Source: Gammaproteobacteria bacterium UBA2168 (GTDB taxonomy: Bacteria; Pseudomonadota; Gammaproteobacteria; Pseudomonadales; Azotimanducaceae). Taken from it: a stretch of DNA of 16,477 bases. The notes beneath the pieces are model-generated. The model was not told where the DNA came from. It ran no database searches and was given only the letters and a program-made list of their open reading frames with translations. The stretch lies in contig DCWG01000140.1 in the NCBI GenBank assembly GCA_002327525.1, positions 1 through 16,477 on the forward strand. Reading direction: 5' to 3'. The position numbers and the translations under genes are program-made. Positions 1 to 10,280 of the stretch are shown piece after piece. Position 1 is the stretch's first letter. Every line of letters starts with the position of its first letter.

Positions 1-234
1 CGGACCATAGAGGCCTCGAAACGATTGCAACGCGCCAGATCAATACTGCGTGAGCATGGCAACTACCGCTACCTCAATGGCGGCGGCCCCATCGTCAAGC
101 TCAACAACGGCATCGAATTCGCGGCCACCTACATGGCCATGCTGATCGCACTCATGATGATCGGCGGTGGCCGTTACTTCAGCCTCGACTACTACGCCGG
201 TAGGTTGCTCGCCAGATCTGCCAACACCGGTTAA
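1..234 (+). CDS. DoxX-family membrane protein, C-terminal part
   Basis: The reading frame is open from the first base to a TAA at 232-234, so the 5' end lies outside the window and only about 77 residues are visible. The visible part runs from a charged stretch through 'GGGPIVKLNNGIEF' into a hydrophobic segment (AATYMAMLIALMMIG) and ends with 'GGGRYFSLDYYAGR'. A last transmembrane helix followed by a G-x-G-R-Y-S-L-D-like tail is the usual end of DoxX-family four-helix membrane proteins, which are often linked to redox or thiol stress. The family call rests on this tail alone. The exact role is unknown. The next gene starts 43 bp downstream on the same strand with no obvious terminator between, so co-transcription is possible. 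Confidence 0.6.
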   Translation, partial: RTIEASKRLQRARSILREHGNYRYLNGGGPIVKLNNGIEFAATYMAMLIALMMIGGGRYFSLDYYAGRLLARSANTG

Positions 235-264
235 ACCAACCGCGCACGTCGTTTCGTCGCGCGT

Positions 265-270
265 TAAGGA
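265..270 (+). promoter_or_regulatory. Ribosome binding site setting the M16 peptidase start
   Basis: TAAGGA lies 7 nt upstream of a TTG at 278. The frame is open back to 167, but only the TTG at 278 has a good Shine-Dalgarno at normal spacing and gives a clean lipoprotein signal. It therefore decides the start. Confidence 0.6.
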
Positions 271-277
271 CACGCAA

Positions 278-3109
278 TTGAACACCACGCCATGGAAAGC
301 ACCAGGCGCTCTCATTCTCCTGACCTGTCTCAGCGCCTGTCAGAGCGCGCAACCGCCCGACGCCTCGTTCCATGCTGGTGCGCGAAGCGAGGTCGTCGTG
401 CACAAGAGCGACAACGACGATCGAAGCTATCGCTACCTCGAACTCGAAAACCGTCTCAGGGTGCTGCTGGTGTCCGACACCGAGACAGACAAGGCGGCCG
501 CGTCTCTCGTCGCCTTTCGCGGGTCGCAGCACGAACCCGACGCCTATCCGGGCCTCGCACACTTTCTTGAGCATATGCTGTTCATCGGGACGAAGAAGTT
601 CCCGGAGGTCGACGGCTACCAGCGATTCCTCGCCTCACACGGCGGCTTCACCAACGCCTACACAGCGACCGATCACACCAACTACTTCTTCGAGGTGCAA
701 CCGGAATACCTGATCGAGGGACTGGACCGTTTCTCTCAGTTCTTCATCAGTCCTCTGTTCGAAGCGGACTACGTCGATCGAGAGAAAAAGGCCGTGGCGT
801 CCGAGTACCAGATGCAATTCAAGGCAGATGACTGGCGTGTCTCCGCAGCCCAGAAAAAGCTCATGAATCCAAACCATCCGGCCTCGCGATTCAGCATCGG
901 TAATCTCGATACTCTCGGCGAGGGCGTGCGCGAGGCACTGATCTCCTTCTTCGAGCAAAACTACTCAGCAGATCAAATGGCCCTGGTTGTATTGGGCCGC
1001 CAGAGCCTCGACGATCTCGAGCACGCGGTGGTGCCATTATTTTCCCCGATTGCCGACCGTGACATCGGCTCCGGTGCCATCACTGTACCGCTATTCGCCG
1101 ACGCTACTCTGCCCGTGCGCCTGACGGTCGAGCCGCTGAAGGAGATACGCAGCGTCACTTACGACTTCCCACTTCCTGCCAGCGCTCGCCCGTACCGCAA
1201 GAAACCGGACGCCTACGTCTCCAACCTCCTTGGCCACGAAGGCGAAGGCAGCCTGTACAGCTGGCTGAAAGACGCTGGGTGGATAGAAAGCCTGAGTGCT
1301 TACAGTGGAGATTTCGACACCACCAACTCGTTCATCACGATCGACATCGATCTCACCGAGGAGGGTGTCGAGCGTATTGACGACATCACATCTTCGCTGT
1401 TCGCGTTCATCGAATTGCTGAAGAGTACGCCGCCCGATGCATGGCGCTACGAAGAGCAGGCAATCGTCTCGACCCTCGGCTTCCGTTTTCAGGAGAAAGG
1501 AGATGCGGCCAACTTCGTACGATTGCTCGCAAGCGATGTGCAGCGCTATGCTCCGGGTGACCTGCTGCGCGCGCGCTACATGATGACGGAGTTCGACGCC
1601 ACCGCGATCGAGAACGTTCTGTCCTTCCTCACGCCGAAAAACATGCTGATGGTGATCATGCGACCGGATGCGGCAAGCGATGAGGTAGAAGAGTACTTCG
1701 AGGTTCCGTATGCCATCACCCCGGGTTCACCGCCCATGGTGTTTCTGCAGCCGGACCTCGACCTGCCACCGAGCAATCCGTTCCTGCCGGATACGCTCGA
1801 CCTGGCGACCGACGATCCGGCGCTGCCTGCGCTGTTGCAGGATGGGGTAGCCGGCCGCATCTGGCTGGACACCGACACCTCGTTCGGCACGCCGCGCGCC
1901 AACACGATGCTCTCTCTGCACACGGCGGGGGGCAATGCGACCGTCTACGACAATGCCGCAGCGCGCCTCTACGCCCGCATCGTGTCGGATGAGCTGAATA
2001 CCTTTGCCTACCCCGCCTATCTGGCGGGCCTGCACTTTTCGATCACACCCACGATGCAGGGATTCGAGATTCGAACCAGTGGCTACACAGACAAACAAAT
2101 GGTACTGCTCGACGCCGTGATCGAAGCGTTTGCCACAAGTGAAATCGACGCGGTGCGCTTTGAGCGCTTCCAGCACGAGCTGGTACGAAACTGGCGCAAT
2201 TTCCTGAACGAGCGGCCTTACACACAGGCCTACGACCGCCTGGCTCAACTCGTGTTGCAGCCCCGCTGGTCACGCCCGGCACTCGCGATGGCGCTCGAGG
2301 CCATGAGTGTTGAAGACCTGCGCACCTGGCGGGAGGAGCACATCGGCAAACACGGTCTGCGCGCGCTGCTGCATGGCAACGTCACCGCGCGAGACGCACA
2401 GAATCTGCGCGAAGCCGTCACCCGGCATCTCGTAGTGGACGAGATCGACGAATTCGATCCAGTCGTTGTGCCTATAGAGGGAAATTATCGGGCGCCAATC
2501 TCGATAGATCACTCGGACGCCGCCATGGTGCTCTACATTCAGGATCCTGACGCCACCTTCGCCGCCAGGGCGCTCAGCGCATTTGCCGTCCACCTGCTGC
2601 GACAGCCCTATTTCAAGGAGCTGCGCACCGAACAGCAGCTCGGTTACATCGTCACCACGCTAAACACTACTTTTCGCGACCAGGCCGGTGTCGGCTTCAT
2701 CATTCAGAGCCCGGTCGCTTCGCCGCGCTCCCTGGAGGATGCGACGGTCGCGTTTCTCGATCGCCAGGTCATCGCCATCCGCGAGATGAGCGACGACGAC
2801 TTCGCTGCCAACCGCGAGGGCCTGATCAGCGAGCTCAAACAGAGAGATCAGAATCTCGGCGAGCGCTCAGGACGTTTCTGGCGCGACCTCGACCTCGACA
2901 TCACGACATTCGACTCGCGCAAGCAGATCGCCAGGCAGGTGGAACGCATCGATCAGGACACCATACAGACCTTCATCGCGGAGCTGGCAAGGCGGGTGCG
3001 CAACCAGCGCCTGATCGTTTACGCGCCCGGCAAGTTCGACCAGACACCAGAGTCCGGCACGCTAATCCCGGCAACGGTAAACAGGCTGGAACATCCATCG
3101 ACCCGGTAG
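278..3109 (+). CDS. M16 family zinc metallopeptidase (pitrilysin/insulinase type), predicted lipoprotein
   Basis: The product is about 943 aa, close to the usual size of pitrilysin (protease III, about 960 aa). It would degrade peptides in the periplasm or at the outer membrane. Using the TTG start at 278, the N-terminus has a hydrophobic segment ending in the lipobox LSAC (Cys21), with Gln at +2, which suggests outer-membrane sorting. The inverted zinc motif HxxEH is at residues 95-99 (HFLEH, Glu98 catalytic). The third zinc ligand is Glu176 in 'AVASEYQMQ', 77 residues after the second His, the same spacing as in E. coli pitrilysin. Near the C-terminus 'LRTEQQLGYIV' (about 782-792) keeps the Arg and Tyr that bind substrate in insulin-degrading enzyme. 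All four M16 repeats seem present, with only the first catalytic. It is convergent with the helicase gene, 21 bp between stops. Anchoring is predicted, not proven; family confidence is high. Confidence 0.92.
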   Translation: MNTTPWKAPGALILLTCLSACQSAQPPDASFHAGARSEVVVHKSDNDDRSYRYLELENRLRVLLVSDTETDKAAASLVAFRGSQHEPDAYPGLAHFLEHMLFIGTKKFPEVDGYQRFLASHGGFTNAYTATDHTNYFFEVQPEYLIEGLDRFSQFFISPLFEADYVDREKKAVASEYQMQFKADDWRVSAAQKKLMNPNHPASRFSIGNLDTLGEGVREALISFFEQNYSADQMALVVLGRQSLDDLEHAVVPLFSPIADRDIGSGAITVPLFADATLPVRLTVEPLKEIRSVTYDFPLPASARPYRKKPDAYVSNLLGHEGEGSLYSWLKDAGWIESLSAYSGDFDTTNSFITIDIDLTEEGVERIDDITSSLFAFIELLKSTPPDAWRYEEQAIVSTLGFRFQEKGDAANFVRLLASDVQRYAPGDLLRARYMMTEFDATAIENVLSFLTPKNMLMVIMRPDAASDEVEEYFEVPYAITPGSPPMVFLQPDLDLPPSNPFLPDTLDLATDDPALPALLQDGVAGRIWLDTDTSFGTPRANTMLSLHTAGGNATVYDNAAARLYARIVSDELNTFAYPAYLAGLHFSITPTMQGFEIRTSGYTDKQMVLLDAVIEAFATSEIDAVRFERFQHELVRNWRNFLNERPYTQAYDRLAQLVLQPRWSRPALAMALEAMSVEDLRTWREEHIGKHGLRALLHGNVTARDAQNLREAVTRHLVVDEIDEFDPVVVPIEGNYRAPISIDHSDAAMVLYIQDPDATFAARALSAFAVHLLRQPYFKELRTEQQLGYIVTTLNTTFRDQAGVGFIIQSPVASPRSLEDATVAFLDRQVIAIREMSDDDFAANREGLISELKQRDQNLGERSGRFWRDLDLDITTFDSRKQIARQVERIDQDTIQTFIAELARRVRNQRLIVYAPGKFDQTPESGTLIPATVNRLEHPSTR

Positions 3110-3130
3110 CCGACGGGCGGCGATGCGCAC

Positions 3131-5209
3131 CTACGCCGCAGGCAGCACTCTTCGATAGGGCGGCAATGAGTCAAGCAACGCCCGGCCATAGCCGTGTGTG
3201 ACGATGCGTTTGTCCAGCACTGTGATCATCCCGGAATCATCCTCGTGTCGGATCAGGCGCCCGCAGGCCTGAACCAGCCGCAGGGCGGCATCGGGAACTG
3301 AGATCTCGTAGAAGGCGTTGCGCCCCTCGGCCTCTGCCCACTCTGCCATCGCCTGATCCACCGGATCGTCCGGCACCGCGAACGGCAGTTTCACGATCAC
3401 GACGTGGCGGCAGTAGTCACCCGGCAGGTCCACACCTTCTGAGAAGCTTGCCAGCCCAACCAGATAACTCGGCTCACCCGCATCGATACGTCGGTAATGT
3501 TCGCCAATGAGCGCTTGTTTGGCGGCTTCTCCCTGAATCTGCATGCGCTCGATGAGCGCATCGTCCAGTGCATTGGTCACAGCCCGCATCTGGCGCCAGG
3601 AGGTGAACAACACCAGGCCGCTCGATTGCTGCGCCAGCAATCCGGGCAACAATACCGCCACCTCCTCAGTATGTGCATCAAAATCGCGGGGATCACTTCG
3701 CATGTCCGGTACCGTGAGGCTCGCCACGCGCGGAAAGTCGAAGGGAGAGGGAATGCGTATGCGCTCTACCTCCGGCAGCCCTGCGCGCTCGAAAAAACGG
3801 TCGAAACGTCCAAGCGCCGTGAGCGTGGCGGAGGTACACACTGCCGCGAAGCAGCGCGACCACAGACGATCCGCGATCAACGAACCGGGGTCGATGGGGG
3901 CGCTGACCAGATGCAGGTCGGTATCGCCGCGATTGACCCATCGCGCAAAACGTCCTTCCGCGTGTCCTCGTTCACCCGCCGCGACCGAATAGTCCTCCAG
4001 CAGGGCGGTTATGCTTTGCACGCGAGTCACCAGCAGCCCCGCGACAGGCAACCAGTCTTCGGCCTCGAATGCCCTCTCCCAGTTCTTCTCACCGTCCACA
4101 GCCTCCTGAAGCCGGATATGCACACGTTCGAGATCGGCCGCCATGCGCCCGGTGGGTTCCAGCGCCTCGGCCGCCGCCGCGGCCAGATCTTCCGGTACAC
4201 GGCCGAGCGCGAAGCGATGGGTAGCAAGCGTTTCATCGCGCTGCTCGAAGGCGAGGTCGACACAGCGCTCGAACAGCGCCTCGAAGCGGGCACTCAGATC
4301 TGTACCCGTGCCCGCCAGCCTGGTGGCGATCTCCACGAGTTCGGGCGGCGCCCCGAAACGCTGCGTCAGCGTGCCGATCACCGATTGCACCTGTTCCGCC
4401 CACTGTTGCGTACCCCGCAGCCTGGCGCTCACCGAAAAGTGTTGCTGTGTTTTACCGGGTAAATGATGCGCCTCGTCGATGACGTAGATGCATTCCTCCG
4501 GTTCCGGCAACACCGCACCCCCACCGAGACTGAGATCCGCCAGCACCAGATCGTGATTGGCGACGATGACGTCCACTCCGTCGAGCTGCGTGCGCGCCTT
4601 GAAGAAGGGACACTGGCGGAAGTAGCTGCAACGGTTGTTGGTGCAGCCCCTGTGATCCGTCGTGACCTGGCGCCAGGATTCCTCCTCCAATGGATCGTTC
4701 CAGGTATCGTATTCACCGTTCCACTCACCGGCCGCAAAACGGCGCAGCATTTCCTGGTAGAGCGATTCGTCGTTACCCAGCCCCGACTCGAACAGCGGAA
4801 TCTCCTGCTGGTCGGCGTACTTCAACCGATCGTCGAGACGCTTCAGACACAGGTAACGCCCCCGTCCCTTGGCGAGCGCATAGTCGAACTTGAGTCCGCT
4901 GCGCGCCTTCAGGTCCGGTAGATCGCGCAAAACCACCTGCTCCTGGAGTGCGACGGTCGCCGAACTGATGACCATCGTCTTACCCAATGCGCATGCCACC
5001 GGTATGGCCGCGATGCAGTAAGCGGCCGTCTTGCCGGTACCCGTACCCGCCTCGATGGCCACTATGCGGGGCGCATCACCTGCCAGCGTGTTGGCGATGT
5101 GCGCCACCATCTCGCGCTGGCCACGACGGGCACGAAAGCCCCTCGCCTGGAGCCAGGCGCGATAAGCATCCTGAATGGTGTTCTTGAGCTCTTGTGACAA
5201 CGCGCTCAT
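3131..5209 (-). CDS. dinG: ATP-dependent DNA helicase DinG (XPD-like, Fe-S)
   Basis: The product is a superfamily 2 helicase of about 692 aa; E. coli DinG has 716. It would unwind DNA 5'-3' and clear R-loops and other blocking structures during repair. Numbering from the ATG at 5209: Walker A 'GTGTGKT' at 55-61, DEAH box at 245-248 followed by His, and motif VI 'QACGRLIR' at 647-654. Four cysteines between the helicase halves (121, 189, 194, 200) show the 5- and 6-residue spacings of the last three iron-sulfur ligands of E. coli DinG, so a 4Fe-4S cluster is likely intact. This favours DinG over YoaA. The frame also offers a GTG two codons upstream (5215). A purine-rich GGAAGGGG lies at about 5231-5239, rather far from either start, so the exact start is uncertain. 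It diverges from the sorbosone-dehydrogenase-like gene and no LexA-like box was recognised upstream. Confidence 0.93.
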   Translation of the reverse strand: MSALSQELKNTIQDAYRAWLQARGFRARRGQREMVAHIANTLAGDAPRIVAIEAGTGTGKTAAYCIAAIPVACALGKTMVISSATVALQEQVVLRDLPDLKARSGLKFDYALAKGRGRYLCLKRLDDRLKYADQQEIPLFESGLGNDESLYQEMLRRFAAGEWNGEYDTWNDPLEEESWRQVTTDHRGCTNNRCSYFRQCPFFKARTQLDGVDVIVANHDLVLADLSLGGGAVLPEPEECIYVIDEAHHLPGKTQQHFSVSARLRGTQQWAEQVQSVIGTLTQRFGAPPELVEIATRLAGTGTDLSARFEALFERCVDLAFEQRDETLATHRFALGRVPEDLAAAAAEALEPTGRMAADLERVHIRLQEAVDGEKNWERAFEAEDWLPVAGLLVTRVQSITALLEDYSVAAGERGHAEGRFARWVNRGDTDLHLVSAPIDPGSLIADRLWSRCFAAVCTSATLTALGRFDRFFERAGLPEVERIRIPSPFDFPRVASLTVPDMRSDPRDFDAHTEEVAVLLPGLLAQQSSGLVLFTSWRQMRAVTNALDDALIERMQIQGEAAKQALIGEHYRRIDAGEPSYLVGLASFSEGVDLPGDYCRHVVIVKLPFAVPDDPVDQAMAEWAEAEGRNAFYEISVPDAALRLVQACGRLIRHEDDSGMITVLDKRIVTHGYGRALLDSLPPYRRVLPAA

Positions 5210-5296
5210 GCACACAGCTTACGGTCTGTTGCCCCTTCCTCGCCAGCTGAATCGGTCATCCTAGTATGTACGTGTTCATCTTCGACATGCCCACGC

Positions 5297-5325
5297 TTGC
5301 CCGGCAGTTCACACTGCGTCCTAAT
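5297..5325 (+). promoter_or_regulatory. Candidate sigma70-type promoter for the sorbosone dehydrogenase-like gene
   Basis: TTGCCC at 5297-5302 (4 of 6 to the -35 consensus) and CCTAAT at 5320-5325 (4 of 6 to the -10 consensus) are separated by exactly 17 bp. They lie 28 bp before the preferred ATG at 5354, in the 144-bp region between two divergent genes. The match is modest and found by eye. Nothing comparably good was seen for the opposite-strand dinG. Confidence 0.35.
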
Positions 5326-5353
5326 AGCACCCAATGACAACCCCGGGACCGAC

Positions 5354-6466
5354 ATGCACCTCGTTTCACCCCACTACAGGCTCACCGGCCTGCTCCTCGC
5401 CTTACAACTCACCGCTTCAATCTCATCACCGGTGTTCGCCGCCGAAGCGGACCAACTCACACTGCCGGATGAGTTCAGCTTACGTATCCTGAGTGAGGAA
5501 ACACCGGGAGCCCGGCAGATGGCACTCGGTTCGAACGGCACACTTTTCGTCGGCACGTGGCGCGAGGGGAACGTGTATGCAATGGCCAATGCCCTGACTG
5601 CCACTCCTGGCAAGGTGGTCTCCATCGCTACCGGACTGACGATGCCGAGCGGAGTGACGGTCAACCAGGGCGACCTGTATGTGGCCGCGCTTGATCGTGT
5701 GCTGCGCTTCGCCGATATCGAGTCGAATCTGATACACGACGCTCCGTTCACCGTCGTCACTGCCACACTGCCCGACAAGCGCCACCACGGCTGGAAGTAC
5801 ATCAAGTTCGGACCGGATGGCCAACTCTACGTACCGGTAGGCGCACCATGCAATCTGTGTGAATCCGATGACGAACGTTTCGCGAGTATCTTGCGTATGA
5901 ACCCTGATGACGGCACGACCACCGTCTATGCGCACGGCGTACGCAACAGTGTAGGCTTCGCGTGGCACCCTCGAACCGGACAGATGTGGTTCTCGGACAA
6001 CGGCCGCGATCTGATGGGAGACGACGTGCCCCCGGAGGAGATCAATATCGTCACGCAGCCAGGAGAGCACTTCGGCTACCCGTACGTACACGCCGCCGAC
6101 CTGCTGGACCCGGAGTTCGAGACCGGAGCCGATCCCGATAGCTATGCCGACCCCGTATTCGAGATACAGGCACACTCCGCCGCCCTCGGTATGACGTTCT
6201 ACACTCATGACGCCTTTCCACCGCCATATCGCGGGGCTCTTTTCATCGCCGAGCACGGCTCCTGGAACCGCTCCAGCAAAGTGGGTTACCGCGTCTCGGT
6301 AATCACGTTCGGTGCAGAATCCCGTTATCAGCCGTTCGTGGAAGGGTGGCTCCAGGGCGAGCGTGATTGGGGCCGGCCGAATGACGTTCTCGTCACACCC
6401 GCCGGTAGTTTGCTGATTTCCGACGACAAGGCCGGTGCGATCTATGAGGTACGTCCGCGAAACTGA
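5354..6466 (+). CDS. Exported PQQ-dependent sugar/sorbosone dehydrogenase-like protein
   Basis: The product is about 370 aa from the ATG at 5354. That start gives a classic signal peptide: His/Arg n-region, hydrophobic core LLLALQLTA, and probable cleavage after Ala29 or Ala30 in 'PVFAA'. The rest is a six-bladed beta-propeller of the soluble glucose/sorbosone dehydrogenase type, which oxidises sugars or related aldehydes and alcohols in the periplasm using PQQ. Visible family marks are 'KRHHGWKYIKFGPDGQLYV' (142-160, His144/His145 candidate catalytic base), 'GAPCNLC' (163-169, CxxC likely disulfide), 'HGVRNSVGFAWHP' (194-206, Arg-Asn as in glucose dehydrogenase), 'WFSDNGRD' (212-219), 'AEHGSWNR' (299-306) and 'GRPNDVLVTPAGSLLISDD' (340-358). 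The frame is open back to 5297, but that start would remove the signal peptide from the terminus. Actual substrate and PQQ use cannot be read from sequence; no PQQ synthesis gene is in the window. Confidence 0.85.
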   Translation: MHLVSPHYRLTGLLLALQLTASISSPVFAAEADQLTLPDEFSLRILSEETPGARQMALGSNGTLFVGTWREGNVYAMANALTATPGKVVSIATGLTMPSGVTVNQGDLYVAALDRVLRFADIESNLIHDAPFTVVTATLPDKRHHGWKYIKFGPDGQLYVPVGAPCNLCESDDERFASILRMNPDDGTTTVYAHGVRNSVGFAWHPRTGQMWFSDNGRDLMGDDVPPEEINIVTQPGEHFGYPYVHAADLLDPEFETGADPDSYADPVFEIQAHSAALGMTFYTHDAFPPPYRGALFIAEHGSWNRSSKVGYRVSVITFGAESRYQPFVEGWLQGERDWGRPNDVLVTPAGSLLISDDKAGAIYEVRPRN

Positions 6467-6475
6467 TCCTGCATC

Positions 6476-6504
6476 TGTTCCCGTGTACCATCGGCCGCTA
6501 TATT
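6476..6504 (+). promoter_or_regulatory. Candidate promoter before the amidase remnant
   Basis: TATATT at 6499-6504 matches the -10 consensus in 5 of 6 positions. The hexamer 17 bp upstream (6476-6481, TGTTCC) is a poor -35. It could provide an internal start for the remnant and the oxidoreductase gene. Weak, judged by eye. Confidence 0.25.
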
Positions 6505-6539
6505 GCAACACACCACATATCCACGTAGGGGCGCAATCA

Positions 6540-6797
6540 ATGCGTCAGATGAGCCGACGTCAAATCCTCGAACTGGGCGCCGTTGGCACCGGCGCGTTTG
6601 CCCCGGTTGCCCGCACTCACCGCGGACCTTCGCTGTCCGCGGCCGGTGCGCCAGCGTTTCCACTCGATCTCGATGCCACGGCGCAGGCAGCGGCAATCCG
6701 CACAGGCAAGCTGTCGCCGCTCGAACTCATGTATCAACTGGAAGCCGCGGCATCCTGGCACGGTAGCTGGGCACCTCACTCGGCGCGTTACCTCTGA
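6540..6797 (+). pseudogene. Internally deleted Tat-signal amidase remnant (85 codons)
   Basis: The ORF starts at an ATG at 6540 with AGGGG 8 nt upstream and ends at TGA 6795-6797. Residues 5-13 'SRRQILELG' form a twin-arginine motif followed by a small hydrophobic region. Residues 43-64 (DLDATAQAAAIRTGKLSPLEL...) match the first helix of amidase-signature enzymes, normally followed by 400 or more residues carrying the Ser-Ser-Lys catalytic triad. Here the sequence passes at once into 'YQLEAAASWHGSWAPHS' (65-81), which resembles the extreme C-terminus of the same enzymes (an '...LE.A.PW..R.PP' tail). I infer an in-frame internal deletion of about 1.2 kb that removed all catalytic residues. It sits 73 bp after the dehydrogenase-like gene and 16 bp before the LLM oxidoreductase. 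It could also be a small protein of unknown use or an assembly collapse. The N-terminal assignment is firmer than the C-terminal one. Confidence 0.6.
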
Positions 6798-6813
6798 GGA
6801 TCGCTGATTCATC

Positions 6814-7638
6814 ATGAAATACGGATTCGTCGTTCCCAACAACTTCGGCGTCGAAGACCCCCTAGCACTCATCACCCTCGCCGTGGAAGCGGAGCGTCTC
6901 GGCTTCGACTCCGTCTGGGTAAACCACCATGTGCTGAACCTGGGTTACGTCGGTGAGCGTCTGGGGGAGCGTCCCTACTGGGATGCGCTGGTGACACTCA
7001 CCTGGATCGCATCGGCAACACAGCACATCGCTCTCGGCACCAGTGTGCTGGTGATGCCTTACCTGCATCCCATGGTACTGGCCAAGGAACTCGCTACCCT
7101 GGATTGTCTGAGCGCAGGGCGCCTGGTGGTGGGTCTCGGTGTCGGCAGCCTGCCGGAGGAAAATGCAGCACTCGGCGTCCCGTATGAGAACCGCGGCCGT
7201 TACAGTGATGAGTTCATAGAGGTAATGCGCTTGTTGTGGGCCACCGGTCGCGCCAGCTATCACGGCGAGCACTTCTCGTTCGACGACATCGTTGCATCAC
7301 CAAAGCCGCAACAGAATCCCCATCCCCCGATCATGGTCGGCGGCAATCGACCCCCAGCGCTGCGACGCGTGGGGCGCTATGCCGACGGCTGGCACCCAAT
7401 GGGATTGCCTCCGGATAGTGTGCGCAAACGCCTGCCCATCATTCGGGAGGCTGCGGCAGCCGCAGACCGACCCATGATCTCGCAAATCCAGGTGCGCACC
7501 GAAATGCACCGCATAGATGAGAACAGCGTGGCCGACTACGCGGCCACTGGCGTGACCGAACTGGTGATGCACATCAGCACCGCGGACATGGAGGAAACCC
7601 TGCAGCAGATGCGGCAGTTCGCCGGTCGTATGTTCTGA
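6814..7638 (+). CDS. LLM class (luciferase-like) flavin or F420-dependent oxidoreductase
   Basis: The product is 274 aa, a typical length for single-domain members of the luciferase-like monooxygenase superfamily, which use FMN or coenzyme F420 in a TIM barrel. It would be cytosolic, as there is no signal peptide. Characteristic segments are the N-terminal strand 'KYGFVVPN', 'LAVEAERLGFDSVWVNHH' (about 27-44), 'IALGTSVLVMPYLHPMVLAKELATLD' spanning about 73-98, 'SAGRLVVGLGVGSLPEE', 'GRYSDEFIEVMRLLW' and 'PPIMVGGNRPPALRRVGRYADGW' toward the C-terminus. It resembles the probable F420-dependent subfamily, but cofactor cannot be decided by eye. The start ATG at 6814 has TGAGGA at 6795-6800, overlapping the stop of the upstream remnant, at a long 13-nt spacing, which hints at former translational linkage. 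Substrate is unknown. The gene is convergent with the lipoprotein gene, 5 bp between stops. Confidence 0.85.
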   Translation: MKYGFVVPNNFGVEDPLALITLAVEAERLGFDSVWVNHHVLNLGYVGERLGERPYWDALVTLTWIASATQHIALGTSVLVMPYLHPMVLAKELATLDCLSAGRLVVGLGVGSLPEENAALGVPYENRGRYSDEFIEVMRLLWATGRASYHGEHFSFDDIVASPKPQQNPHPPIMVGGNRPPALRRVGRYADGWHPMGLPPDSVRKRLPIIREAAAAADRPMISQIQVRTEMHRIDENSVADYAATGVTELVMHISTADMEETLQQMRQFAGRMF

Positions 7639-7643
7639 CGCGC

Positions 7644-10272
<2,629 letters not shown>

Positions 10273-10280
10273 TTACGAAT

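Noticed and set aside
167..277. N-terminal extension of the M16 peptidase
   Set aside because: It overlaps the end of the DoxX-family gene, has no ribosome binding site and would bury the lipoprotein signal; the TTG at 278 is better supported.
3497..4462. 321-codon plus-strand frame opposite dinG
   Set aside because: Antisense to a clearly conserved helicase; composition is typical of a shadow and no signal or domain is visible.
5480..6511. 343-codon minus-strand frame opposite the dehydrogenase-like gene
   Set aside because: Antisense shadow of a gene with signal peptide and conserved family motifs; no independent start signal or domain.
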